Source: CBDFNN01 sp965250215
GTDB lineage: Bacteria; Bacteroidota; Rhodothermia; Rhodothermales; DATKEJ01
Assembly: GCA_965250215.1 (NCBI GenBank)
Contig: CBDFNN010000004.1
Span: 3,038,001-3,102,000, forward strand
Reading direction: 5' to 3'
Length of the DNA stretch: 64,000 nt
Position numbers and translations under genes: made by a program. Positions 8,861 through 17,172 of the stretch are shown here, piece by piece (positions within the stretch are counted from its first letter, which is position 1; each line of letters begins with the position of its first letter). The notes under the pieces are model-generated. The model was not told the origin of the DNA, did no database searches, and worked only from the letters and a program-made list of their open reading frames with translations.

Positions 8861-11377
8861 ATGTTTCGCAACATCCTGATTCTAATAATTCTTTCTCTTG
8901 GAATTTCTTCCTGTGCTCAAGAAGAAATAGCCGTAGAGTCCTATTCCTCATTCGACTCTGAGGGTCGTCTTGCAATTTCGAACACTAGCAACCGGACTTG
9001 GCTAGGTCCCGAATTTTGGGCGAACAGGCTACAAGATTGGCAAATTAAGAATGGCCGAATCAAAGCACTTTTTGCTGGCCCAAGAAGAAGGGCCTTCCTG
9101 GTAGATCGAGAGATCTCCAGCACCGAAACTGGCTCATTGAAATTTACTAGCAAGATTCATTTTGACACTTCGCTCAATAGTGAACTCAACTGCAAAGCAG
9201 GATTTGAGCTAGGGATAAAGGGTGAATTCGATGATTACAGAGACAGCGCAATCCACGGGCGCGGAATTATGTTTTTAACAAACCCTCAAGGCGGACTCTT
9301 CGTTCAGACTGCTGATTCTGTTTATGCCAGCTTGAACACGGAGATAGCAGCCTCTTCACCTTTAACGATCAATTTAGAGTCTGAGGGTGACGGCCATTTA
9401 ATTCTATCATCGGGAAGCAGTCATCTATCTACTAAAGACCTCAATGTTGGAAAGCTCGACGGAGGCTTCGGATTGGTTAGTCATTGCTCATCAGGTGGAA
9501 AGATCAGTCCAGTCGAATTCGAGGACATCCAATTTCATTCTGAGAAAATGACGCATTTTGAAAATAGAATGTGGGGTCCCATCCTTTGGGCTCAGCATAC
9601 CATTAGTGAAGGACAGCTTCATTTGACAGCCCAAATGGCGCCCATCGGGATTCAAGAGAGCCAGAGGGTTTTCCTCGATCGAAAGGAATCATCTATTTGG
9701 AAGGAAATTGCTGATTCCGAGATTGATGAAGATGCTCGTACCGCAAGCTTTCATATTGAAAACTGGCCAATAGACCAGGACACGGAATTCCGAATCCGTT
9801 ACGAATACACCTCACTTTCTTCAGAGACCCGATCTGTACAGTGGCTAGGTCGTGTTAGGAAAGATCCGATCGACAAAAATGAGTTTGTCATTGCTGGCTT
9901 CACAGGTAACAACGACATTGGCTTTCCAAATCAGGGATTAGTCGAAAACGTCAAGCATCAAGATCCAGACTTCTTGTTCTTTTCAGGTGATCAACTTTAT
10001 GAAAGAGTAGGCGGATTTGGAGTGCAGAGAAGTCCAATTGAGGATGCCACTCTCGACTATTTACGTAAGTGGTACATGTTCGGTTGGGCTTACAGTGAGC
10101 TCATGCGAGATCTCCCGACTGTGACTATCACCGATGATCATGACGTCTACCACGGAAACATTTGGGGCGCTGGAGGTCGAGCAGCTGTTGGTCAGGAAGG
10201 CTACGAAGCTCAAGACAGCGGAGGATATAAGATGCCACCTCGATGGGTCAGGATGGTGGAGCGAACCCAAACCAGCAACCTGCCAATACCATTCGATCCA
10301 GAACCTATCCAACAAAACATTGGCACCTATTTCACCAATATCGAATACGGAGGTGTAAGCTTTGCTGTGATTGAGGACCGAAAGTTTAAATCGGCACCTA
10401 AGATAGCTCTGCCTAAGGGACAGGTCATAAATGGCTGGCCACAGACTCCTGGTTTCGATTCAAAGACAGATGGCGATGTCCCCGGTGCCGTCTTGTTAGG
10501 AGATCGACAATTAGACTTCCTTGAGGAATGGAGTGCAAGCTGGAGTGATCAAACTTTCATGAAAGTTCTTCTCTCACAAACCATTTTTGCAAACGTCGCA
10601 ACCTTACCAAATGGCACTAGAGATGACAAGATCGTGCCCACACTTAGAATACTTGAAGCAAGGGATTACCCCCCAGATGACAGGGCTGTTCAAGATCATG
10701 ACAGCAATGGATGGCCACAGACGGGAAGAAACAAAGCTCTTAGGAAAATTAGAAAAGCTTTTGCCTTGCACATTGCCGGCGATCAGCATTTGGGTAGCAC
10801 GATACAGTATGGCATCGATGAGTATCGAGATGCACCCTATGCTCTTTGTGTGCCTGCAATTTCTAATCTTTGGCCCCGTCGCTGGTATCCGCAGGAGGAA
10901 GGACAGAATCGACTGCCAAATTCGCCAAGATATTCAGGAGACTTTGAGGATGGATTCGGAAATAAAATTTCAGTTTATGCTGTGTCCAATCCCGTTCGCA
11001 CCGGAAAGGAGCCGTCTGTTCTTTTTGATCGGGCTACCGGATACGGAATCGCAAAACTAAACAGAAATAGCAGAGATTTCGAGCTTAGTAGTTGGCCGCG
11101 CGATGCAGATCCTCGAACTGATCAGCCCTATGATTTCTGGCCTATTACTGCAAATCAATTGGACAATTACGGAAAAGAGGTCGACCATTATTTAGAGGCC
11201 ATTGAATTCCCAAGTGGCTCGGCTCCTGTCGTTCAGATACGAAATAAAGAAAACGGAGAGGTTCTTTATACCTTGCGCCCTGGTGGAAGCTCTTTCAAAC
11301 CAATGATTTTCGATGACGGACAGTACGAAGCTTACACCAAGATTTCTGCTGACGATGAGTGGAAGAAAGTTGAATAG
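8861..11377 (+). CDS. PhoD-like metallophosphatase lipoprotein with lectin-like N-terminal region
   Basis: This 838-residue lipoprotein (lipobox GISSC) has two parts. Residues of about 25-235 form a beta-rich region with a DWQIKNGRIKALFAGP entry and a FGLVSHCSSGGKISPVEFEDIQF exit, reminiscent of concanavalin/LamG or DUF1080-type folds. From about residue 340 a PhoD-type catalytic domain carries PDFLFFSGDQLYE, TITDDHDVYHGN and IAGDQHLGSTIQYG, which supply the expected Asp/His metal ligands. PhoD enzymes hydrolyse phosphate mono- or diesters outside the cytoplasm with Ca and Fe. The role of the N-terminal domain is inferred to be glycan or substrate binding. The gene is divergent from the 453-residue oxidoreductase. 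Confidence 0.85.
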   Translation: MFRNILILIILSLGISSCAQEEIAVESYSSFDSEGRLAISNTSNRTWLGPEFWANRLQDWQIKNGRIKALFAGPRRRAFLVDREISSTETGSLKFTSKIHFDTSLNSELNCKAGFELGIKGEFDDYRDSAIHGRGIMFLTNPQGGLFVQTADSVYASLNTEIAASSPLTINLESEGDGHLILSSGSSHLSTKDLNVGKLDGGFGLVSHCSSGGKISPVEFEDIQFHSEKMTHFENRMWGPILWAQHTISEGQLHLTAQMAPIGIQESQRVFLDRKESSIWKEIADSEIDEDARTASFHIENWPIDQDTEFRIRYEYTSLSSETRSVQWLGRVRKDPIDKNEFVIAGFTGNNDIGFPNQGLVENVKHQDPDFLFFSGDQLYERVGGFGVQRSPIEDATLDYLRKWYMFGWAYSELMRDLPTVTITDDHDVYHGNIWGAGGRAAVGQEGYEAQDSGGYKMPPRWVRMVERTQTSNLPIPFDPEPIQQNIGTYFTNIEYGGVSFAVIEDRKFKSAPKIALPKGQVINGWPQTPGFDSKTDGDVPGAVLLGDRQLDFLEEWSASWSDQTFMKVLLSQTIFANVATLPNGTRDDKIVPTLRILEARDYPPDDRAVQDHDSNGWPQTGRNKALRKIRKAFALHIAGDQHLGSTIQYGIDEYRDAPYALCVPAISNLWPRRWYPQEEGQNRLPNSPRYSGDFEDGFGNKISVYAVSNPVRTGKEPSVLFDRATGYGIAKLNRNSRDFELSSWPRDADPRTDQPYDFWPITANQLDNYGKEVDHYLEAIEFPSGSAPVVQIRNKENGEVLYTLRPGGSSFKPMIFDDGQYEAYTKISADDEWKKVE

Positions 11378-11426
11378 CTTCCACTGGCTCTTTGATCAAA
11401 GGATTGAAAGTCCGTTCAAATCAGGC

Positions 11427-11843
11427 TTAGGAATATCTTTGCGATTTTCCCGAGTCTTTCTGAGTACGATCCATTGCTGATCCATTTCCATTCTCTGAAA
11501 TTCTATTCGCTCCCTTCTCTGGTCTAATAGTAGAAACCTTAAAGTCCACCCTTCGCTGTTTAGCTAGTTCACGCAGGCTAGCTATGGCGTCCCTTGTTTT
11601 TTCTAAACTGTACCAATCCAGGAATTCTGCCATGTTTTTAAATACAAAATTGGCATCGATCGAAGCAAAAAGACCTTCGTTGTAAAAGTCAGCAAGATGA
11701 ATCTCCATACTGACGAGTTCTTTGGATCTATTCAACCAAGACAGAACAAAATTAGGTACTGGAGCAACCGAGTCCGTAACGCGCACGTCCTTAGCTATCA
11801 GTTGAACGTGAAGATCACCTTCGCCTAGATTTTTCGAAGACAT
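11427..11843 (-). CDS. Hypothetical protein, 138 residues
   Basis: I do not recognise this protein. It has no signal peptide or membrane segment and looks cytoplasmic. It begins with a beta-rich part (DLHVQLIAKDVRVTDSVAPVPNF), has a central helical part (FKNMAEFLDWYSLEKTRDAIASLRELAKQRR) and ends in a polar, probably disordered tail of about 30 residues. It lies 131 bp downstream of apbE on the same strand, so cotranscription is possible but not shown. Amino-acid composition is ordinary, which favours a real gene over a random ORF, and no competing ORF lies opposite it. Confidence 0.6.
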   Translation of the reverse strand: MSSKNLGEGDLHVQLIAKDVRVTDSVAPVPNFVLSWLNRSKELVSMEIHLADFYNEGLFASIDANFVFKNMAEFLDWYSLEKTRDAIASLRELAKQRRVDFKVSTIRPEKGANRISENGNGSAMDRTQKDSGKSQRYS

Positions 11844-11974
11844 TAGTGTGGATGGTCAATGGGGTGAAAGAGAATTGTATTGTTAAACTACTATCCAGCA
11901 ATTTTCAATCCAAAAAAAGGTCGACAGACTTTCTGTGCATTATGCGCACAATCAACCTGCCTTTTCTATCCAAG

Positions 11975-12961
11975 CTACAGACTCTTTTCTGTTTGACCCG
12001 ACAAAATAATCAGGTCGGGAAAAAGAGAGTTGAAAATACTCCATTTCTCTTTTGGTATTAGTGACAAAGTCGTCGAAAGAGCATCGGCTTCAGGGCCATT
12101 CCCGTGTATAACACTCAGACTGTGATGAAAAGGTAGGCCGAGTCCTGTTTTTGTATCAAGGACATGGGAGTACTGCACTCCATCAATCTCGACGAATTGA
12201 AAGTCTGAACCAGAACTGGAAACAAAAACATCCTGGATCTCATAGGCTTTTCCTTGAATATCTATTTTCCAACCGTCTGAATCTGGAGGTGCCTCACCTA
12301 AGGCCAGCTCTCCGCCGAATTCAATCATCGATTGGGGGCATCCGAATGCTCTTAATATCCCGAGCATCTTCGCAGCTGCATATCCTTTTGCAACGCCTCC
12401 GAGATCGAATACCATGTTGGGTTTGTCGAGTAATACCATGGAAGCCTCTCGATCCAAACGAATACTATTCATACCCAATCTTTCCTTTGCATCTTGCAAA
12501 GCTGATCCACTTGGAAGACTTTTCTCTCTCCTACTTCGTCTCCAAAGTTGAGTTAAGGACCCGGCAGAAACGTCAAAACTGCCCTCGCTGAGATCGTAAA
12601 ATTTCTTTGAAAGTATCAAGACGTCTAGCAATTCCTCCGATATCTGAAAGGCCTCGGGGTAGGCCATTTTCGACATGCGACTAAGCTCACTCTCTGGTTC
12701 ATAGTCGCTAAAGATGAGATTCAACCTATTAGCTTCTTCAAATGCAGCTTTAGCCGCTGTTTTAGCAGAGACTTCAGAGCTAGTATATAGAACAAGTCTA
12801 GCTTGCACACCCATATGCAGTTCGCTATACTCAAAACGATGTTCTGGCGTATTAATCTTCGCTGGAACGCAAGAGAGTAAATTGAGAAATGCGATATTAA
12901 TGACCCAGAGCAAGAGTACACTCCGCAGCCAAATAGTTTTTTTAGCGATTCTTTTTTTCAT
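11975..12961 (-). CDS. apbE: FAD:protein FMN transferase (ApbE family) lipoprotein
   Basis: This protein of about 328 residues transfers FMN from FAD to a Thr/Ser of target redox proteins outside the cytoplasm. The start at 12961 gives a strong lipoprotein signal (MKKRIAKKTIWLRSVLLLWV through FLNLLSC, Cys31); the longer frame from 13057 adds 32 residues before it and would bury the signal. Family motifs are MVFDLGGVAKGYAA, MIEFGGELALGE, SHVLDTKTGLGLP and PEADALSTTLSLIP. Its first 62 bases overlap, antisense, the start of the SUMF1-domain gene. No flavinylation target of the Rnf/Nqr type was recognised in this window. Confidence 0.9.
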   Translation of the reverse strand: MKKRIAKKTIWLRSVLLLWVINIAFLNLLSCVPAKINTPEHRFEYSELHMGVQARLVLYTSSEVSAKTAAKAAFEEANRLNLIFSDYEPESELSRMSKMAYPEAFQISEELLDVLILSKKFYDLSEGSFDVSAGSLTQLWRRSRREKSLPSGSALQDAKERLGMNSIRLDREASMVLLDKPNMVFDLGGVAKGYAAAKMLGILRAFGCPQSMIEFGGELALGEAPPDSDGWKIDIQGKAYEIQDVFVSSSGSDFQFVEIDGVQYSHVLDTKTGLGLPFHHSLSVIHGNGPEADALSTTLSLIPKEKWSIFNSLFPDLIILSGQTEKSL

Positions 12962-13745
12962 GAGTCCATTCGGCACCGCTTGTGTAAGCTCGGCGCCTCT
13001 AGTGACTGTTTCGGATGATACGTCATCGAGTGTTAAAGAAGTTATCGAACACGGCAAGTTGGAGACTAGCCTAGATTCAATAGTTGTGAAGGTCCCTGGC
13101 TCTCTTGTCGATATTACGATGCTTCCAGTAACCAGAGATGACGGCTCAGTCTTCTATATGAGCAAGCACGAAATCGCATGGGACATTTTCGATATTTATG
13201 CATTCTCGAGAGACCTATCTCAGGCCCAACAAATCGAAGGAGTAGACGCAACCGCAAGGCCTACAAAGCCCTATGGCGCCCCAGATCAAGGTTGGGGACA
13301 CAAAAATTACGCAGCTCTCTCGATGACCCTTCATTCATCAATTAAGTTCACGGAGTGGCTCAGCCACCTAACGGGCAGAAAATTTCGACTAGCTAACGAA
13401 GGCGAATGGATCTATGCATGCCATGCAAGCTCCGATTACTCCATGGATGAGGATGTTTGGCATCGTCGCAATTCTGACTACCAGGCACATGAGCTTGGAT
13501 CTAAAAATGCCAATGCCCTTGGAATTCATGACATGCTTGGCAATGTAGGGGAATGGGTAATTAGCGAATCTGGTGAGAACACCATCATGGGAGGTTCACA
13601 CGAAACTAAGCCCAAGGATATATCTTGCGAGACTAGAGAAGTCCAAGAAGCCTGGTGGAATGATACAGATCCACAAATACCAAAATCGATATGGTGGTTG
13701 TCAGACGCCTATTTTCTTGGTGTTCGACTCGTCATGGATCTCTAG
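12900..13745 (+). CDS. SUMF1 (formylglycine-enzyme-fold) domain lipoprotein, probably not a catalytic FGE
   Basis: The protein has about 281 residues. The start at 12900 is preferred because it yields MTQSKSTLRSQIVFLAILFF followed by MSPFGTAC, a credible lipoprotein signal. The longer frame from 12714 runs opposite apbE and adds nothing signal-like, and the internal ATG at 12960 would lose the hydrophobic stretch. The SUMF1 fold is shown by KFTEWLSHLTGRKFRLANEGEWIYA, NALGIHDMLGNVGEW, IMGGSHE and FLGVRLVMD. Active formylglycine-generating enzymes have two Cys a few residues after the GGS element. Here only one Cys follows, about ten residues later, so sulfatase activation is unlikely. It may instead be a structural or binding member. 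It precedes the Gfo/TIM-barrel genes by 73 bp. Confidence 0.85.
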   Translation: MTQSKSTLRSQIVFLAILFFMSPFGTACVSSAPLVTVSDDTSSSVKEVIEHGKLETSLDSIVVKVPGSLVDITMLPVTRDDGSVFYMSKHEIAWDIFDIYAFSRDLSQAQQIEGVDATARPTKPYGAPDQGWGHKNYAALSMTLHSSIKFTEWLSHLTGRKFRLANEGEWIYACHASSDYSMDEDVWHRRNSDYQAHELGSKNANALGIHDMLGNVGEWVISESGENTIMGGSHETKPKDISCETREVQEAWWNDTDPQIPKSIWWLSDAYFLGVRLVMDL

Positions 13746-13818
13746 ATAATCATAGTGACATTGATCCTCGATCTAATTACATTTTAGCAACACATTTCTT
13801 AACCAAACTTTAAGCGAC

Positions 13819-15117
13819 ATGAAGAGCCAAAAAGCGGATGGTCTAAGCCGCAGAGATTTCGTCAAAACAACTGGAGCAGCATCAGCAGCAATAATGGCCT
13901 CGGGTAATTTCGCCTATGCAAGTGGGGTCGAAGAAATAAAGGTTGGTGTGATTGGATGTGGAGGTCGGGGAACTGGAGCCATCACCCAAAACCTTGAAGC
14001 GAGCCCTGTTACGAAAATTGTTGCGATGGGAGATCTCTTTGAAGATCGACTCAAGAAGTCTCACGAGGATGTGACGAAGTTCGCTGCAGAAAAAGGATTC
14101 TCTGACAGATTTGCCGTGGCAAAGGAAAATATGTTCACGGGATTTGACGCCTACGAGAAAGTCATAGCGTCCGATGTCGACTTGATTATCATGGCGACGC
14201 CACCTGCCTTCCGACCAATGCATCTTAAGGCATCGATCATGGCTGGCAAGCACGTCTTTATGGAGAAGCCGGTCGCTGTAGATTCCGTAGGAATCAGATC
14301 AGTTATTGAGTCCTCAAATCTTGCTGAGCAAAAAGGTCTGGCAATCGTTTCTGGAACACAACGAAGACACCAAGCTGAGTATCTCGATCACATGAAGATG
14401 ATTCAGGATGGAGCAATCGGCGAAGTGATTAGCGGACAGGTCTATTGGAATCAGGGTGCTCTTTGGCAAAAGCCTCGGCAAGATTCTTGGTCGGACATGG
14501 AATGGCAACTTAGAAACTGGTTGTACTTCACTTGGGCCTCAGGTGATCACATCGTTGAGCAGCACATACACAACATCGACGTCGCAAACTGGGCGGTTGG
14601 CGAGACTCCAGAATCAGCAGTTGGTCTCGGTGGAAGACAAGTTCGAGTTGATCCAGGATACGGTCACATCTTTGATCACTTTGCGGTCGAGTTTACCTAT
14701 CCAAGCGGAGCCAAAATCCAAAGTTTCTGCCGACAGATCGATGGCACAGCTTCGAATGTCAGCGAGCATATCATGGGTACCAAGGGTACAAGTAACCCTC
14801 AAAAGTGGGTCAAGTCTGGACCATGGCTCTATGAGTTCGAAGGAAAGAAAGTGAATCCATATGTACAGGAGCACACAGACCTAGTTGAGAGCATTCAGTC
14901 TGGAAAACTCCTAAATGAGGGAAAGCGCGTTGCTGAAAGCTGCCTATCTGCTATCATGGGAAGAGAAGCCTGCTACACAGGTAAAGTCATCAAGTGGGAT
15001 GAAATCTTGAACTCCCCTCTTGATCTCACTCCACCTTCACTGGATTTCGTTTCCATGAAAGTGCCTGCAATTCCAGTACCTGGATCGACGACACTTGAAA
15101 GAAACGAGTGGGCTTAA
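13819..15117 (+). CDS. TAT-exported Gfo/Idh/MocA family oxidoreductase
   Basis: This 432-residue protein has a twin-arginine signal (LSRRDFVKTTGAASAAIMASG, Arg11-Arg12) followed at about residue 40 by the Rossmann loop KVGVIGCGGRGTGA. The EKP active-site motif appears as HVFMEKPVAV, and the C-terminal domain includes DHIVEQHIHNIDVANW with the usual substrate-site His residues. It should oxidise a sugar or polyol hydroxyl with tightly bound NAD(P). The next gene starts 3 bp after its stop, so the two are coupled. Together with the downstream TIM barrels this forms a small operon for processing oxidised sugars. The substrate cannot be read from the sequence. Confidence 0.92.
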   Translation: MKSQKADGLSRRDFVKTTGAASAAIMASGNFAYASGVEEIKVGVIGCGGRGTGAITQNLEASPVTKIVAMGDLFEDRLKKSHEDVTKFAAEKGFSDRFAVAKENMFTGFDAYEKVIASDVDLIIMATPPAFRPMHLKASIMAGKHVFMEKPVAVDSVGIRSVIESSNLAEQKGLAIVSGTQRRHQAEYLDHMKMIQDGAIGEVISGQVYWNQGALWQKPRQDSWSDMEWQLRNWLYFTWASGDHIVEQHIHNIDVANWAVGETPESAVGLGGRQVRVDPGYGHIFDHFAVEFTYPSGAKIQSFCRQIDGTASNVSEHIMGTKGTSNPQKWVKSGPWLYEFEGKKVNPYVQEHTDLVESIQSGKLLNEGKRVAESCLSAIMGREACYTGKVIKWDEILNSPLDLTPPSLDFVSMKVPAIPVPGSTTLERNEWA

Positions 15118-15120
15118 ATT

Positions 15121-16032
15121 ATGGATAGAAGAGATTTTGTAAAAGCTGGCTCTCTAGCCGGTATTGGTACCTTGTCAAACGTGCCCACGTTGAGCGGAAG
15201 TAGTCTTTCCTCGGAAGAGCCATTTAAGCTTAAATATGCTCCTCATTTTGGGATGTTCAAAAATCACGCTCCAGATCTCCTAGATCAGCTTCGGTTTGCC
15301 CACGACATGGGATTTCGTGCCTGGGAAGACAATGGCATGAAAGGACGAGATGTCGCTATGCAGGAGTCCGTCGGAAATCTCATGGCTGAGAAAGGAATGG
15401 AAATGGGTGTATTTGTCGCCCACACCATTGCATGGCGAGAGCCAAACTTAGTCACTGGTGATGCTGAACAACGGGATGAATTCCTTCGCGAGATACGAGA
15501 ATGTGTAGAAGTAGCCAAGAGGACCAATGCTAAATGGATGACGGTTGTGCCTGGTCATATGCATCTCGGGATGGAGCACGACTATCAAATGGCCAATTTG
15601 GTAGATACTCTGAGAATGGCCTGCGACATTCTTGAGCCACATAACTTGACTATTGTCTTGGAGCCATTGAATCATTGGGCTGGTCATGCAGGCCAGTTTT
15701 TGGCTAAAATTCCCCAGGCCTACTTGATTTGCCGTGCCGTGAACAGCCCGTCCTGTAAGATATTATTTGATATGTACCACCAGCAAATACAGGAGGGACA
15801 TATCATTAAGAACATCGACTACGCCTGGAAAGAAATAGGTTATTTCCAAATCGGCGATAATCCTGGCAGGAATGAGCCAACCACAGGCGAAATCAACTAT
15901 CTCAACATCTTCAAACACATTTCCTCGAAGTCCAAAGACCTAATCTTGGGTATGGAGCATGGAAATTCAATTGATGGAAAAGAGGGTGAGCTAGCTCTCA
16001 TTAATGCCTACCGCCAGGTCGACAGTTTCTAA
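15121..16032 (+). CDS. TAT-exported sugar isomerase/epimerase-type TIM barrel
   Basis: This 303-residue protein has a twin-arginine signal (MDRRDFVKAGSLAGIGTLSN). The mature part is an AP-endonuclease-2/xylose-isomerase-like barrel close to hydroxypyruvate isomerases: VLEPLNHWAGHAG supplies the metal-binding Glu, ILFDMYHQQIQEGHI the Asp/His, YFQIGDNPGRNEPTTGEINY the next ligand set, and ILGMEHGNS the last Glu. It starts 3 bp after the Gfo/Idh/MocA gene, which argues that it acts on that enzyme's product in the periplasm. Members catalyse isomerisation, epimerisation or lyase steps on ketosugars with a divalent metal. The actual reaction is inferred only. Confidence 0.88.
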   Translation: MDRRDFVKAGSLAGIGTLSNVPTLSGSSLSSEEPFKLKYAPHFGMFKNHAPDLLDQLRFAHDMGFRAWEDNGMKGRDVAMQESVGNLMAEKGMEMGVFVAHTIAWREPNLVTGDAEQRDEFLREIRECVEVAKRTNAKWMTVVPGHMHLGMEHDYQMANLVDTLRMACDILEPHNLTIVLEPLNHWAGHAGQFLAKIPQAYLICRAVNSPSCKILFDMYHQQIQEGHIIKNIDYAWKEIGYFQIGDNPGRNEPTTGEINYLNIFKHISSKSKDLILGMEHGNSIDGKEGELALINAYRQVDSF

Positions 16033-16110
16033 GCTTCTAACTGCCTAGAGGGACGACCAACATCTGGAAACTGGCTAACCTTTTACTTGCCTCTCATAAC
16101 TTGTAACTCT

Positions 16111-17040
16111 ATGTCATTGAAGCTCGGATTTGTGTCGGCCATTCTTCCTGAAATATCACTAGAGGAACTGCTCTACTTTGCAGCCGACGAAGGCTACGAT
16201 TGTGTTGAGGTGATGTGTTGGCCAAAAGGAAAGTCCAGCAGACGATATGCTGGAATAACGCACATTGACGTCGACGGATTTACGAAAGCTAAAGCCGCCT
16301 CTATTAACCAACTCTGTAAAGAAACAGGCGTAAGCATAAGCGCCCTAGGGTATTACCCGAATCCCCTTTCGCCAGATATAAAAGAGTCCCGAGTCTATAC
16401 AGACCATATCAGAAAAGTGATTAGAGCCACATCGCTTTTGGGTTTGAAAAACATGAACACATTTGTGGGCCGAGACTGGACGAAGAATGTCGAAGATAAT
16501 TGGCCCCGTTTTCTAAAGACTTGGAAGCCAATTATCAAATACGCAGAGAAGCTGAAAGTGAAAATCGGAATAGAAAACTGTCCGATGTTCTTTACTAATG
16601 ACGAATGGCCCGGAGGAAAAAATTTGGCAACGAGCCCCGCTATTTGGAGAAAAATGTTCAAGGACATTCCCAGTAGATATTTTGGGCTGAATTACGACCC
16701 ATCTCACCTCGTTTGGCAGCATATGGACTACATATTACCCATCGAGCACTTCTCAAAGAAGTTTTTCCATGTACATGCCAAGGATGCACGGGTAGACTAC
16801 GATAGATTAAATGAGGTCGGCGCACTCGCTAATCCAAATGAGTACCATACGCCTAAACTCCCAGGTATGGGAGATATCGATTGGGGAATGTTTTTTAGCG
16901 CTCTGACCGATTCCAGCTTTGAAGGAGCCGTCTGCGTAGAAGTAGAAGATCGAGCTTACGAAAAGACACTTGCCGATCGAAAGGCAGCGGTTCGACAGAG
17001 TTACAACTACTTGCGTCAGTTTATTCCAGAGAGAGACTAG
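16111..17040 (+). CDS. Cytoplasmic sugar isomerase/epimerase-type TIM barrel
   Basis: This protein of about 309 residues lacks any signal peptide. The ATG at 16111 gives MSLKLGFVSAILPEISLEEL, the usual beta-1/alpha-1 entry; the longer TTG frame at 16087 adds eight unconvincing residues. Metal-site motifs are IGIENCPMFFTNDEWPGG (Glu), YFGLNYDPSHLVWQHMD (Asp/His), FFHVHAKDARVD (His) and AVCVEVEDR (Glu). These match the AP_endonuc_2 sugar isomerase/epimerase family. It follows the exported barrel by 78 bp on the same strand and could process the imported product. The ligand is unknown. Confidence 0.88.
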   Translation: MSLKLGFVSAILPEISLEELLYFAADEGYDCVEVMCWPKGKSSRRYAGITHIDVDGFTKAKAASINQLCKETGVSISALGYYPNPLSPDIKESRVYTDHIRKVIRATSLLGLKNMNTFVGRDWTKNVEDNWPRFLKTWKPIIKYAEKLKVKIGIENCPMFFTNDEWPGGKNLATSPAIWRKMFKDIPSRYFGLNYDPSHLVWQHMDYILPIEHFSKKFFHVHAKDARVDYDRLNEVGALANPNEYHTPKLPGMGDIDWGMFFSALTDSSFEGAVCVEVEDRAYEKTLADRKAAVRQSYNYLRQFIPERD

Positions 17041-17172
17041 CGACCTAATCAGGTTTCACATAGACACTCTTCTTACTTTGCTGCCGAATTCTAAGTGAAC
17101 CTCGGAACTAGGCAATAGATACCAGCGATTAATCGTTTTTCTTTAAACTTGGTTAACACTACTCCGCTGGCA

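Noticed and set aside
10587..11060. 157-codon plus-strand frame inside the PhoD-like gene
   Set aside because: It is an alternative frame of a well-supported gene and has no recognisable protein features.
12714..12899. 62-codon N-terminal extension of the SUMF1-domain gene
   Set aside because: It lies wholly antisense to apbE and its sequence has no signal or family match; the ATG at 12900 directly precedes a lipoprotein signal.
12962..13057. 32-codon N-terminal extension of apbE
   Set aside because: It would place the lipoprotein signal internally; the ATG at 12961 gives the expected start.
12900..13745. SUMF1-domain protein as the sulfatase-activating formylglycine enzyme
   Set aside because: The two Cys residues after the GGS element that define active enzymes are not present in register.
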